This document shows, piece after piece, positions 46,677-54,942 of a stretch of 64,000 nt of DNA (the first letter of the stretch is position 1; every line of letters starts with the position of its first letter). Source of the stretch: Hydrogenovibrio sp. 3SP14C1 (GTDB lineage Bacteria; Pseudomonadota; Gammaproteobacteria; Thiomicrospirales; Thiomicrospiraceae); the NCBI RefSeq assembly GCF_029625905.1, contig NZ_JARTLM010000003.1:1-64000 (forward strand), written 5' to 3'. The notes below the pieces were generated by a model, which saw only the letters and a list, made by a program, of their open reading frames with translations, did no database searches and was not told where the DNA came from. The position numbers and the translations under genes were made by a program.

Positions 46677-47489
46677 ATGGATTCATTATTTTTTATGGTG
46701 TCAAAAATTGCTTGGGCTTTTTTGAGCCCCAGTAATATTATTTTAATCTTACTGATTCTCGGATCAGCATTCTTGCTTTTCAATAAAATTCACAGCGCAA
46801 AAACTTTTTTGCTTCCCGCTAGTTTAGCAGGACTCATTGTTTTAATATTCCCTATCGGAGACCTATTAATTCAACCGTTAGAGCAACGTTTCCAAGCACC
46901 CGAACATCTGCCTAAAAAAATTGATGGCATTATTGTTCTAGGAGGTGGAGAAGATCTTAAACGCAGTCTAAGCTGGGGTCGCCCGGAACTTGGGTTAGGG
47001 GGGGATCGCTACATCGGAGCCAAAGAACTCACAACACATTACCCGAAAGCCCCCGTTATCTTTACAGGCGGAAGTGGCTCGATGCAACTTCAAAACACCG
47101 AAAAAGAAGGCAATCTTGCACGTCAGCTCTTAACCACTCTTGGCATTGCTGATAAACGATTAATTATCGAATCTCTCTCACGCAATACCTATGAAAATTT
47201 CAAGTTTAGCAAAGGATTACTGCCGGACGGTAACGGAACCTACTTTCTCGTCACATCTGCTTATCACATGCCGCGCGCAGTGGGTGTCGCCAATGAAGAG
47301 AACATTCACGTCATTCCTTACCCTGTCGATTACCGATCTAATAGTGACGAACTGCGCACCATGGATGTAGATTTTTTTGATCACCTTAAATCTCTCGAAC
47401 CCGCTTGGAGAGAATGGATTGGTTTAACTGTTTATTATTTAACCGGTAAAACCTCTGACTGGTTTCCAGCGACAACACAAAAAGGCTGA
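46677..47489 (+). CDS. DUF218 / ElyC-SanA-YdcF family membrane protein
   Basis: 270 residues with two N-terminal membrane helices (about 5-33 and 42-62) and a DUF218 domain: DGIIVLGGGEDLKRSLSWGR, ELTTHYPKAPVIFTGGSGSM, IIESLSRNTYENFKFSKGLL and YFLVTSAYHMPRAVGVANEE. E. coli ElyC of this family affects envelope polymer (undecaprenyl phosphate-dependent) metabolism; the biochemical activity is unsettled. It ends 2 bases before the flavin reductase gene, probably an operon. Confidence 0.88.
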   Translation: MDSLFFMVSKIAWAFLSPSNIILILLILGSAFLLFNKIHSAKTFLLPASLAGLIVLIFPIGDLLIQPLEQRFQAPEHLPKKIDGIIVLGGGEDLKRSLSWGRPELGLGGDRYIGAKELTTHYPKAPVIFTGGSGSMQLQNTEKEGNLARQLLTTLGIADKRLIIESLSRNTYENFKFSKGLLPDGNGTYFLVTSAYHMPRAVGVANEENIHVIPYPVDYRSNSDELRTMDVDFFDHLKSLEPAWREWIGLTVYYLTGKTSDWFPATTQKG

Positions 47490-47491
47490 CA

Positions 47492-48112
47492 ATGCAGTAC
47501 AACACTTCTAAATTAGACATTGCTCAACTTTACCCGTTATTGGTTGGCGGCATTATTCCGCGCCCGATTGCCTGGGTCAGCACCCAAAGTTCACAAGGCA
47601 TTGATAACTTGGCACCCTATTCGTTTTTCAGTGTGGCCAGCTGCACCCCTCCCGTTCTCACAATGACACAAATTAACGCACAACCCGAGTCTGACAAAGA
47701 CACCTTGCGAAACCTGAAAGAAACACAAGAATGTGTTATCAATATCGTCAGTACTGACCTTGCAGAAGCGATGAATGCGTCTTGTACCAACTACGCCCAA
47801 AACGTGAGTGAATTTGAAACGCTGAAAATTGCCGCCTGCGATAGCCACAGCGTTACCGCTAAAGGGGTGGCACAAGCCAAGGTTCGTTATGAATGCCGCT
47901 TAAAAGACGTCATCGCCCTGTCTGACCAACCAGGCGGTGGAAAACTGATGTTACTGGATGTACTTCATATTTATGTTGACGATACGTTGATTCAAGAGGG
48001 AACGATTCAATCTGACAAATTGAATGCAGTTGGCAAGCTCGGGGGCAATGAATACACAAATGCTTCGGCCGATTTTGAACTTGCCAGACCAGCTTTAGAG
48101 ACTCATAAATAA
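47492..48112 (+). CDS. Flavin reductase family protein
   Basis: 206-residue FMN-binding split-barrel protein of the DIM6/NTAB (flavoredoxin) type: YPLLVGGIIPRPIAWVSTQS near the start (conserved PRPIAWV), APYSFFSVASCTPPVLTMTQ, and KDTLRNLKETQECVINIVST. Such proteins bind FMN and reduce or use it as cofactor with unknown partners. Starts 2 bases after the DUF218 gene. Followed by a palindromic hairpin and then the CRISPR array. Confidence 0.88.
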   Translation: MQYNTSKLDIAQLYPLLVGGIIPRPIAWVSTQSSQGIDNLAPYSFFSVASCTPPVLTMTQINAQPESDKDTLRNLKETQECVINIVSTDLAEAMNASCTNYAQNVSEFETLKIAACDSHSVTAKGVAQAKVRYECRLKDVIALSDQPGGGKLMLLDVLHIYVDDTLIQEGTIQSDKLNAVGKLGGNEYTNASADFELARPALETHK

Positions 48113-48114
48113 TC

Positions 48115-48140
48115 AAAACTGACCAGGCCTGACCAGTTTT
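48115..48140 (+). terminator. Degenerate CCAGGCCTGG-type terminator before the CRISPR array
   Basis: AAAACTG (48115-48121) pairs with CAGTTTT (48134-48140); the interior AGGCCT is self-complementary but the flanking ACC/GAC no longer pair. It looks like the GACCAGGCCTGGTC terminator seen elsewhere with two changed bases. It would separate the flavin reductase operon from the array. Confidence 0.6.
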
Positions 48141-48214
48141 GAATTCGAAACGTGTCTATTAAAGATTAAAGAGAATGTTCCTTTTAGCAGTGTTTGAGCG
48201 TTTGGCGCACGAGT

Positions 48215-49240
48215 GTTGTGATTTGCGCTTAGACCTTAGTCGGTTACACTAAGCCATTCAACGTTAATACCGCACCGTAAGTTGTGATTTGCGCTTAGAC
48301 CTTAGTCGGTTACACTTTGAATACATAAGCACCGCTTATCTTGTCAGTTGTGATTTGCGCTTAGACCTTAGTCGGTTACACTTTAAAGATATGCTTTTTG
48401 TATAATAACATAGTTGTGATTTGCGCTTAGACCTTAGTCGGTTACACTCCGGTGACATGGCATCAGGCGAACCGCCAAGTTGTGATTTGCGCTTAGACCT
48501 TAGTCGGTTACACTAACCCAACAAATGTTGCCATCACAGTTCCAGTTGTGATTTGCGCTTAGACCTTAGTCGGTTACACTAGATGATCCGATATAGCGCA
48601 CACCTTCAAGGTTGTGATTTGCGCTTAGACCTTAGTCGGTTACACTATATAAATAAGTATACACAAATAATTTATAGTTGTGATTTGCGCTTAGACCTTA
48701 GTCGGTTACACTAAGTCCCCTGTTGTTGATAGCATGGACTCAGTTGTGATTTGCGCTTAGACCTTAGTCGGTTACACTCGGCTACCAATGGCGATCAAAC
48801 ACAAACAAGTTGTGATTTGCGCTTAGACCTTAGTCGGTTACACTTTATGCGCTTTGTTTTCATCTGCCTGACTAGTTGTGATTTGCGCTTAGACCTTAGT
48901 CGGTTACACTAATTTTTAGGGGGATATATGCAAACCAATAGTTGTGATTTGCGCTTAGACCTTAGTCGGTTACACTGGGCTGGTCAATTTTAGACCAAAT
49001 CCCTAAGTTGTGATTTGCGCTTAGACCTTAGTCGGTTACACTTGCCGTCATCAAAGCGCGAATCAGCGAACAGTTGTGATTTGCGCTTAGACCTTAGTCG
49101 GTTACACTGTTGAATCTGCTGGATTCAGTGTCGAGCAAGTTGTGATTTGCGCTTAGACCTTAGTCGGTTACACTTTCCCAGCGTTAAATATTCCTCTGAT
49201 CGTAGTTGTGATTTGCGCTTAGACCTTAGTCGGTTACACT
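48215..49240 (+). CRISPR. Type II-C CRISPR array, 16 repeats and 15 spacers
   Basis: Sixteen identical 36-base repeats (GTTGTGATTTGCGCTT... ending GGTTACACT) start every 66 bases from 48215 to 49205; all fifteen spacers are exactly 30 bases. Neither the first nor the last repeat is degenerate. The plus strand is taken as the crRNA strand because the tracrRNA candidate at 53612 pairs with it. Each repeat contains TTGCGC at repeat bases 9-14 and TACACT at 31-36, spaced by 16, a sigma70-like promoter pointing into the following spacer, as known for Neisseria type II-C arrays. AT-rich bases 49241-49289 between the last repeat and cas2 are the likely leader. Spacer targets were not searchable. Confidence 0.97.
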
Positions 49241-49289
49241 AGCCCAATCATAAACAATTGATATTACAATTAATTTTACTATTACAGCC

Positions 49290-49619
49290 TCAGAAAAACA
49301 TAAGTTGTTCTGGGGCTTTTTCTGTTTCAATACGTTTTTTTCCATAGAATACTTCAATTTTTCCAAACTGTTTATCGGTTATTTTGACAATTCTGACTTC
49401 ACCGTCAGGTGGCAGAATCGCACGTACACGCTGAACATGCATTTGTGCATTTTCATCACTGGCACAATGACGCATATAAACACTGTATTGCATCATGGTA
49501 AAACCATTATCTAATAGGTGCTTTCTAAAGTTCGTGTAATCTTTTCGCGCTTTTTCACTGTCGGTTGGTAAGTCAAATAAGACAATTATCCACATGGTAT
49601 TTTGCCCCCCAAATATCAT
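49290..49619 (-). CDS. cas2: CRISPR-associated endoribonuclease Cas2
   Basis: Partner of Cas1 in the spacer integration complex. The ferredoxin-like core starts WIIVLFDLPTDSEKARKDYT, followed by FTMMQYSVYMRHCASDENAQ and VRIVKITDKQFGKIEVFYGK. The ATG at 49619 is chosen because GGAGGGAG precedes it and it overlaps the cas1 stop region; an internal ATG at 49595 would begin MWIIVLF, the usual Cas2 start, so the true N-terminus may be 8 residues shorter. Last cas gene, 50 bases from the array. Confidence 0.93.
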   Translation of the reverse strand: MIFGGQNTMWIIVLFDLPTDSEKARKDYTNFRKHLLDNGFTMMQYSVYMRHCASDENAQMHVQRVRAILPPDGEVRIVKITDKQFGKIEVFYGKKRIETEKAPEQLMFF

Positions 49620-49621
49620 CA

Positions 49622-50494
49622 CTACTCCCTCCGTGGAAACGTTAAAACCACCTCGCTGTCTGAATAGGCTGATTTTAATTGCGCCACAAACAAACTCAGC
49701 GCAACCAAAAAAGGTTGTGATTTTTGTTGATAAACCACTGTTTGATTTAATTGGCTGAGCAAAATTGCTTTGTTTTGCTGATTTATTTGATCCGACTCCA
49801 AACCCACAACGTGTTGATCAATCCAGGGGCGAAATGGCTCCATCACATCGTCGGCCAAACAGTAAGCGTTATATTGGTTACTATGGTTTAACCCGATTGC
49901 TGGATGAAACCCCGTACCGACAAGTGCTCTGGCAACAGTCGCTCGGATAATGGCGTACCCATAATTTAGCAGGCTGTTTATGCCTTCCATCTCTGAGTCG
50001 CGCGTAAAATCTTTACCGAGCAATAACGGCCAATATTTTTGTGCCGCTTGAGCCTCAAGGTTGGTTTTATCGCCCGACTGCACTAAGCTGACCATGCGCG
50101 TTAATGCTTGACTGTCTTTATTTAAATTTTGCAGGGTTTGTGCTTGTTGAACGATTTTTTCTCGCACAATTTGTTGCCAAATTTGTTTACGTCGCACCGG
50201 TGTTATTTGAATTTGCTGCTGAATAATTTTGCTATGTAACGTGTGAGCGGCTAATGGCAAAGTTAAACTGCTTGGCATGTGTCGATGGTCACAATGGATT
50301 ATCGCGCAATTAACTTGTGCACAGGCTGCCAGCACAGCTTGCGTGAGCGTGATTTGCGGATGCGCTAGAATCAAAACCCCCAAATCTTCAAACGCCACTT
50401 GCCCAACAACTTGATGATCTTGCTCGATCACCAATTGCCCCTGATGGCTTTTTAAGTAACTAGGGTGACTGATTTCAAGGGTGCGTTTGATCAT
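49622..50494 (-). CDS. cas1: CRISPR-associated integrase Cas1, type II
   Basis: Metal-dependent integrase of new spacers. 290 residues, normal for type II. Beta-rich N-terminal domain (MIKRTLEISHPSYLKSHQGQ) and a helical C-terminal domain with the active-site acids and His in EMEGINSLLNYGYAIIRATV, AIGLNHSNQYNAYCLADDV and EPFRPW. Overlaps the 3' end of cas9 by 20 bases and runs into cas2, so the three are one operon. No cas4 or csn2 is present, which fits subtype II-C. Confidence 0.95.
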   Translation of the reverse strand: MIKRTLEISHPSYLKSHQGQLVIEQDHQVVGQVAFEDLGVLILAHPQITLTQAVLAACAQVNCAIIHCDHRHMPSSLTLPLAAHTLHSKIIQQQIQITPVRRKQIWQQIVREKIVQQAQTLQNLNKDSQALTRMVSLVQSGDKTNLEAQAAQKYWPLLLGKDFTRDSEMEGINSLLNYGYAIIRATVARALVGTGFHPAIGLNHSNQYNAYCLADDVMEPFRPWIDQHVVGLESDQINQQNKAILLSQLNQTVVYQQKSQPFLVALSLFVAQLKSAYSDSEVVLTFPRRE

Positions 50495-53400
50495 TCGCTA
50501 TAACCCCAATGGCATTCACTTGGATTTTTTGCATTTCATATTCACCCATTAAAGCGGTAATCGATTTACGAATTTCGTCGTCCTTGTTATCCAATTTGGA
50601 TGCAACATGTTTGCGGAGCATTAATCCATTAGCAGTCGAATCAATCTTTTGCACTCGATAAAACCCATGTTGATTACCATTTTTAGCTCTTACCAAATCA
50701 TTTTTATGTAAAGCAAAACAAAACTCATATTGATCATCTAAATACCCTTTAATCATGGGTTGCTTATTTTTCACCACTCTTTGGGTCGCCTCTAAAGCGG
50801 TAATAAATTCGGCTTTATATTTTCCGGTTTCTTTATGACGAAAAATTTCAACATGATGGGTATTGCCCAGCGTCATCCATTTAAACACCTCGCCATTTTG
50901 ATTTTTAATGCCTAATTTAGAATGCTCTAAATCTTTAAGCGTGGCTTTTGACTGCAGAATACGTACACGCTTAATTGGTGTTTTGCCGTCTTTGTGGAAA
51001 ACCGGATTATTTTTAGAAAAGGCGACCTTTGGCTTATTACCATGCTTTTCTAGATGGGCTTTTACTAACGCTTTTACTACCGGATCTAAAATATTTTCCG
51101 CACTTTTAGCGGTTAAGCTTTCATCTAGGTTTTTTCGATATACCGCGCCGATTCCTTCAATAAAACCTACCCCTGTATCTTCATGCAAAGCGCCTGTAAT
51201 TTTTCTGACAGGGGCATGCGCAATGATAATATCTTGCAATCGACTCCCAACCTGTTGACGGAACTGATCAAACATTGGGTCTATGTGAATATCTTTTATA
51301 TTCAAGGTACCCGGTTGTTTTTCTAAGTCTTTAGCAACGCGCACGATTGTGTTGTAAAGTTTTCGGTCTGCACACGCCACCACTGCCGCATCAATCGCAT
51401 GGTGACGATGATCACTACGGTCTTTTTCAATTTTTGCGTCATCAATTAGGCTGTTCATACCCCATATATGGCGCAACCAAGAGGTGACTTGCCCTTTTAT
51501 CGTTGTAACTTCAACGCCTAATGTTTGCAAATAATGCAGAGCTTCTCGGCTAATGTAGCGGGTATCCGTTAACTGGCTGCCAATAAAGTCTTTATCTAAG
51601 TCTTCACTGGTTTTATAAAAGGCATCACGCTTAGTCATCAAGCCCTTGGCATACCAACGGCTAATACCTTGCTCGATTTGTTCCCACTTAGTGCTATCAC
51701 TTTCAAATGCTTCTTTAGGCGTGCGTTGACCTTTAAACTGATTTTCGCTCGCAAAACACACTACTTTATTCATATAGGAATCATTAAGTGTGAGCGAATA
51801 AGGCAAGATATGATCAACTTCAACCGCACCTGTAAAAAGCTCAGTCAAACTAATTGATTTATGGCTGTAAGCACACAGTTTTTGCTGTTCTTTCCATAAA
51901 CGGTATTTCAGCTTATCTGTATGTGACGGATACTTTGACAACCCTAAATGACGGTTTGCAGCCGCAATGGATTCAAATTGATCTTGCGCCTCTTGATTGT
52001 CCGATTTATTTTTGTTTTGCTGACTTACAAATGCTTTATATCGCTTTGTATTCATTTCAAGATCACGCGCCATTTCTAACCGTATCGCGTCAGGCTTACC
52101 ATATTGCTTAATAATTGCATTCACAACGCGTTTTACTTCATGCAAGCCTTTCATCACGATTGGGTTGGGAATTTCAGGCGGTGCACTAAGCTTGTCTTGC
52201 GGCTCATTCGTGGCTAGTTCATAACCATAACCGGCGCTCACTCTAGCATCCGAGTATATTTGACCTTGTTCAAGATAAGGTAGAAGATTATTAATCGCTT
52301 TTAAGGATAAGTCTGAATGTTCTGGTTCTAGTTCTGTTACACAAAGATTAATTGCAGTTTCTGTATCTAGTCCCCAATGTGTTTCTAAACGTTTTTTGAG
52401 TGCTTTTTTACTCACAAAAGAAACCAAGTCTTCTTCAAGTTTGTTCTGTTGTTCCAATGCTAAATCATCCCATCCAGAATAAGCTTCTCGAATTGCGATA
52501 GCCGTCGTATTGCCCTTAAAATTCTTATTTCCACTTTCAAAGTTAAGCTGATCATTTTTACTTAACCCTAAAACTTTTTTTATTTTTGCCAGCGTAGGTT
52601 TTTTATCTTTTTCAAAAAGCTCAATTAGCTTGGCACGATCTTCAGAGTTTAATGGTCGCCATTCCGTGGTATAACTATTAAATAGTTTTAAACTATTTAT
52701 ATCTTGTAAATATCTAAACCGTTGATAGGTTTGCCAGGCTTTTTTTGCGCGGTGCTTAGTTGGTTCAAGTGAGCATTTACCGACACGATCTTTTTTTAGC
52801 TTTAAGGGTCGCTGGAAAAAAATAATTTCAAACAGGGCTAAATCAATATCTTCAAGCACAGGATGAAACGCTTTTTGTGTTTCAATAATTTGCCAAAACT
52901 CGTCTTTATACATGCTTCTATCTGTTCTTAAATTACCGCCTTCTCTTGAACGATTTCGTTTTACCTGATCGGCAGGTAACTGATAGAGATATTCACCGAG
53001 CGTTCTTGCACCAGATTTTTTTATTTCCCCTCTTAACTGAACGATATCTTTTTTAAATGCGGTTTCTTCAGAAGATAAATCTTCTTTTTCTTCAGTTAGT
53101 ATACTCACTACGTCTGGATCATCGGCCATATCCCCTAACAGGGTTTTACGATTACTTTGAAAACCACGCCGCTGTACAAGGTGCAATAACACTCTCCCTA
53201 ATTCATAAGGCTTTAATTCAAAGTCCAGTGCTTTTGCTCTAAGCTCATAGGGGTCACCCAAACCGGGAATACCGTGAGTACCGGTTAAGATTATTTCAGG
53301 TTGTGTTGTTTCTGACAGACTTGAGGGCAGTAACTGGTGGGAAATTAAAAAGTTTTGCATTCTTTGTTTGCGACGTGCGCGACGTTGCAAAATACGGCGA

Positions 53401-53582
53401 GCCATTCTTGCGTTGCGACGCGCCTGATTTTTTGGTGTGGGTGTTTTATCTTCAACTGCTCGCTGAAAAATCCGCACACCCAAGTCTATTAGCTTTTGAG
53501 GCGCTAAATCTTCATCCGATTCTAACAATGCCCAGCCAACTGAATTCGTACCTAAGTCTAGGCCTAAAACTTTCTTGCTCAT
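50475..53582 (-). CDS. cas9: CRISPR-associated endonuclease Cas9, compact type II-C
   Basis: RNA-guided DNA nuclease. The ATG at 53582 (1035 residues) is preferred to a GTG two codons upstream because TAGGTG is well placed before it. RuvC-I KVLGLDLGTNSVGWALLES at residues 4-22 with catalytic Asp; arginine-rich bridge helix ARRNARMARRILQRRARRKQ at about 55-75; RuvC-II IRLEMARDLEM at about 500; HNH domain EVDHILPYSLTLNDSYMNKV and SENQFKGQRTP at about 588-615; RuvC-III DHRHHAIDAAVVACA at about 730; the rest is the PAM-recognising wedge/C-terminal region. All catalytic residues appear present. First gene of cas9-cas1-cas2, transcribed towards the array and away from the tracrRNA. Confidence 0.97.
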   Translation of the reverse strand: MSKKVLGLDLGTNSVGWALLESDEDLAPQKLIDLGVRIFQRAVEDKTPTPKNQARRNARMARRILQRRARRKQRMQNFLISHQLLPSSLSETTQPEIILTGTHGIPGLGDPYELRAKALDFELKPYELGRVLLHLVQRRGFQSNRKTLLGDMADDPDVVSILTEEKEDLSSEETAFKKDIVQLRGEIKKSGARTLGEYLYQLPADQVKRNRSREGGNLRTDRSMYKDEFWQIIETQKAFHPVLEDIDLALFEIIFFQRPLKLKKDRVGKCSLEPTKHRAKKAWQTYQRFRYLQDINSLKLFNSYTTEWRPLNSEDRAKLIELFEKDKKPTLAKIKKVLGLSKNDQLNFESGNKNFKGNTTAIAIREAYSGWDDLALEQQNKLEEDLVSFVSKKALKKRLETHWGLDTETAINLCVTELEPEHSDLSLKAINNLLPYLEQGQIYSDARVSAGYGYELATNEPQDKLSAPPEIPNPIVMKGLHEVKRVVNAIIKQYGKPDAIRLEMARDLEMNTKRYKAFVSQQNKNKSDNQEAQDQFESIAAANRHLGLSKYPSHTDKLKYRLWKEQQKLCAYSHKSISLTELFTGAVEVDHILPYSLTLNDSYMNKVVCFASENQFKGQRTPKEAFESDSTKWEQIEQGISRWYAKGLMTKRDAFYKTSEDLDKDFIGSQLTDTRYISREALHYLQTLGVEVTTIKGQVTSWLRHIWGMNSLIDDAKIEKDRSDHRHHAIDAAVVACADRKLYNTIVRVAKDLEKQPGTLNIKDIHIDPMFDQFRQQVGSRLQDIIIAHAPVRKITGALHEDTGVGFIEGIGAVYRKNLDESLTAKSAENILDPVVKALVKAHLEKHGNKPKVAFSKNNPVFHKDGKTPIKRVRILQSKATLKDLEHSKLGIKNQNGEVFKWMTLGNTHHVEIFRHKETGKYKAEFITALEATQRVVKNKQPMIKGYLDDQYEFCFALHKNDLVRAKNGNQHGFYRVQKIDSTANGLMLRKHVASKLDNKDDEIRKSITALMGEYEMQKIQVNAIGVIANDQTHP

Positions 53583-53611
53583 AGTCACCTACTCTGTTAG
53601 TATATTTACTA

Positions 53612-53719
53612 CATAGTGTAACCGACTAAGGTCTAAGATTTAGCTTTTCATACCAAGAAATATCTATTTCGTAGGCAACGCTTCTATGCGACCCAAACCC
53701 TCCCAGCGGGGGTTTTTTT
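53612..53719 (+). ncRNA. tracrRNA candidate, divergent from cas9
   Basis: Bases 53615-53637 are a perfect 23-base complement to the 3' two thirds of the CRISPR repeat. After a bulge, TCATACC (53648-53654) can pair with repeat bases 1-7 with one mismatch and one wobble, the two-part anti-repeat seen in Neisseria tracrRNA. Then come a GAAAT/ATTTC stem, a CGC/GCG mini-stem in AACGCTTCTATGCG and an intrinsic terminator AAACCC...GGGTTT with seven T (53695-53719). A promoter with TATATT at 53601-53606 and a distant TTGCTC at 53575-53580 would start RNA near 53612. Length about 108 nt. Confidence 0.85.
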
Positions 53720-53726
53720 GTGCCTT

Positions 53727-53752
53727 AAAACTGACCAGGCCTGGTCAGTTTT
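53727..53752. terminator. Bidirectional terminator with GACCAGGCCTGGTC core
   Basis: A perfect stem AAAACTGACCAGG/CCTGGTCAGTTTT directly follows the tracrRNA terminator and precedes the stop of the leftward yqhA gene. Core CCAGGCCTGG at 53735-53744. It insulates cas9/tracrRNA from the leftward hslV operon. Confidence 0.9.
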
Positions 53753-53768
53753 GGATCGGGAAAGTGTT

Positions 53769-54338
53769 TTAGTGCTGATACGCTTTGTGCGATAAATACA
53801 ACGCGAGTGCCACCAACATAATGGCTAATGAGTAATACAATAACTCCAGCGGTGCGGTCGGTTTTAAGAACAATGCCTGTTCGAAGAACATCACGATTAA
53901 AATCAAAAGAATGACTTTCGCAAGTTTGTCTTTCAAATCATCCAGAGAGTTGATGATCAAAATCTTGCTGGAACTTTTATTGCCGGTTGCGGCATCGATT
54001 TTAGAAATAAACAACTCATACAGCCCCAAAGAAAAGATCAACATAATGGTGCCCAGTAGAAAGCCATCCACCGAACCGACCACATGGGCAACGGTCTGTG
54101 ATTTCATTGCAGCTCTTTCAGCATCGCCCAATTCATGATAATGCATCAGGTGTGCCATGGTGTAATACACATCTATCGCCGTCAGATAAAAAATACCAAA
54201 CGCCATAATCAAACTGGCAACAACGGCTAATAACACCACAAATCGACTGTTCCACAGAACCCCTTCAAAGTATTTTTCCGCCATACTTTGTTGTTCTGGA
54301 TGTTTATCCGGCGCTGGAGAGCTTGCTTGATTTTCCAT
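53769..54338 (-). CDS. YqhA (UPF0114) family membrane protein
   Basis: 189-residue inner-membrane protein. After about 30 hydrophilic residues come helices at about 32-55, the loop with VAHVVGSVDGFLLGTIMLIF SLGLYELFI (UPF0114 signature), and two C-terminal helices (KVILLILIVMFFEQAL, LLYYSLAIMLVALALYL). Function unknown in general. It begins 4 bases after hslV ends and is last in the leftward xerC-hslV-yqhA set, closed by the palindromic terminator. Confidence 0.87.
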   Translation of the reverse strand: MENQASSPAPDKHPEQQSMAEKYFEGVLWNSRFVVLLAVVASLIMAFGIFYLTAIDVYYTMAHLMHYHELGDAERAAMKSQTVAHVVGSVDGFLLGTIMLIFSLGLYELFISKIDAATGNKSSSKILIINSLDDLKDKLAKVILLILIVMFFEQALFLKPTAPLELLYYSLAIMLVALALYLSHKAYQH

Positions 54339-54342
54339 GCAC

Positions 54343-54894
54343 TTAATCCTCTTTCTTCAAGCTTTCAATCGTTAAATTATGATTGGTGTAGATACATAAA
54401 TCAGCAGCAATATTCAATGCTTTTTCCACCACGTCTTTGGCTGATAAGTCGGTATTGTCCATCAAGGCTTGCGCCGCTGAGTGGGCATAACTGCCACCGG
54501 AACCAATCGAAATAAAATCATGTGCTGGTTCAATGACATCGCCCGTGCCCGAAATCAATAACATATTGTCGGCATCGGCTACCAGCATCATCGCTTCCAA
54601 TTTACGTAACGCGCGATCGGTACGCCAATCTTTTGCCATTTCGACCGCAGCACGCATCAACTGACCGTTATGCGTTTGCAACTTGCCTTCGAAACGTTCA
54701 AACAAAGTAAAGGCATCGGCGGTTGCACCGGCAAAGCCAGCAATGATTTTTCCGTTGTAAAGTCGGCGGACTTTGCGGGCATTGCCTTTCATCACAACGT
54801 GCCCCAGCGTGACTTGGCCATCGCCGCCGATGACCATTTCGCCATTTCGTTTGGCGCATAAAATTGTGGTTCCGTGAAAGGTTTGTTCGCTCAT
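54343..54894 (-). CDS. hslV: ATP-dependent protease proteolytic subunit HslV
   Basis: Threonine protease that forms a double hexamer and works with HslU. 183 residues. The catalytic Thr pair is in [20 protein letters not shown], followed by [20 protein letters not shown]. Eight residues (MSEQTFHG) precede the Thr, so an N-terminal propeptide has to be removed; in E. coli-type HslV the Thr follows Met directly. Propeptide-bearing forms are known in alphaproteobacteria and in Bacillus ClpQ. hslU is not adjacent but lies at 59234 on the other strand. Starts 48 bases after xerC. Confidence 0.95.
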   Translation of the reverse strand: MSEQTFHGTTILCAKRNGEMVIGGDGQVTLGHVVMKGNARKVRRLYNGKIIAGFAGATADAFTLFERFEGKLQTHNGQLMRAAVEMAKDWRTDRALRKLEAMMLVADADNMLLISGTGDVIEPAHDFISIGSGGSYAHSAAQALMDNTDLSAKDVVEKALNIAADLCIYTNHNLTIESLKKED

Positions 54895-54942
54895 GAGTTG
54901 TCTCTTTCCATTTGCTAATTGATTGCTGTGTACTCAGATTTT

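Noticed and set aside
49241-49289. A seventeenth, degenerate CRISPR repeat next to cas2
   Set aside because: The sequence is AT-rich without similarity to the repeat; more likely leader.
53586-53588. GTG two codons upstream as cas9 start
   Set aside because: The GTG is itself part of the TAGGTG ribosome site for the ATG at 53582, which is correctly spaced and gives the usual RuvC-I start.
53583-53640. tracrRNA on the minus strand, reading into cas9
   Set aside because: The complementarity works on either strand, but only the plus strand offers a downstream lower-stem match, stem loops and an intrinsic terminator; the minus strand would run into the cas9 coding region without a terminator.
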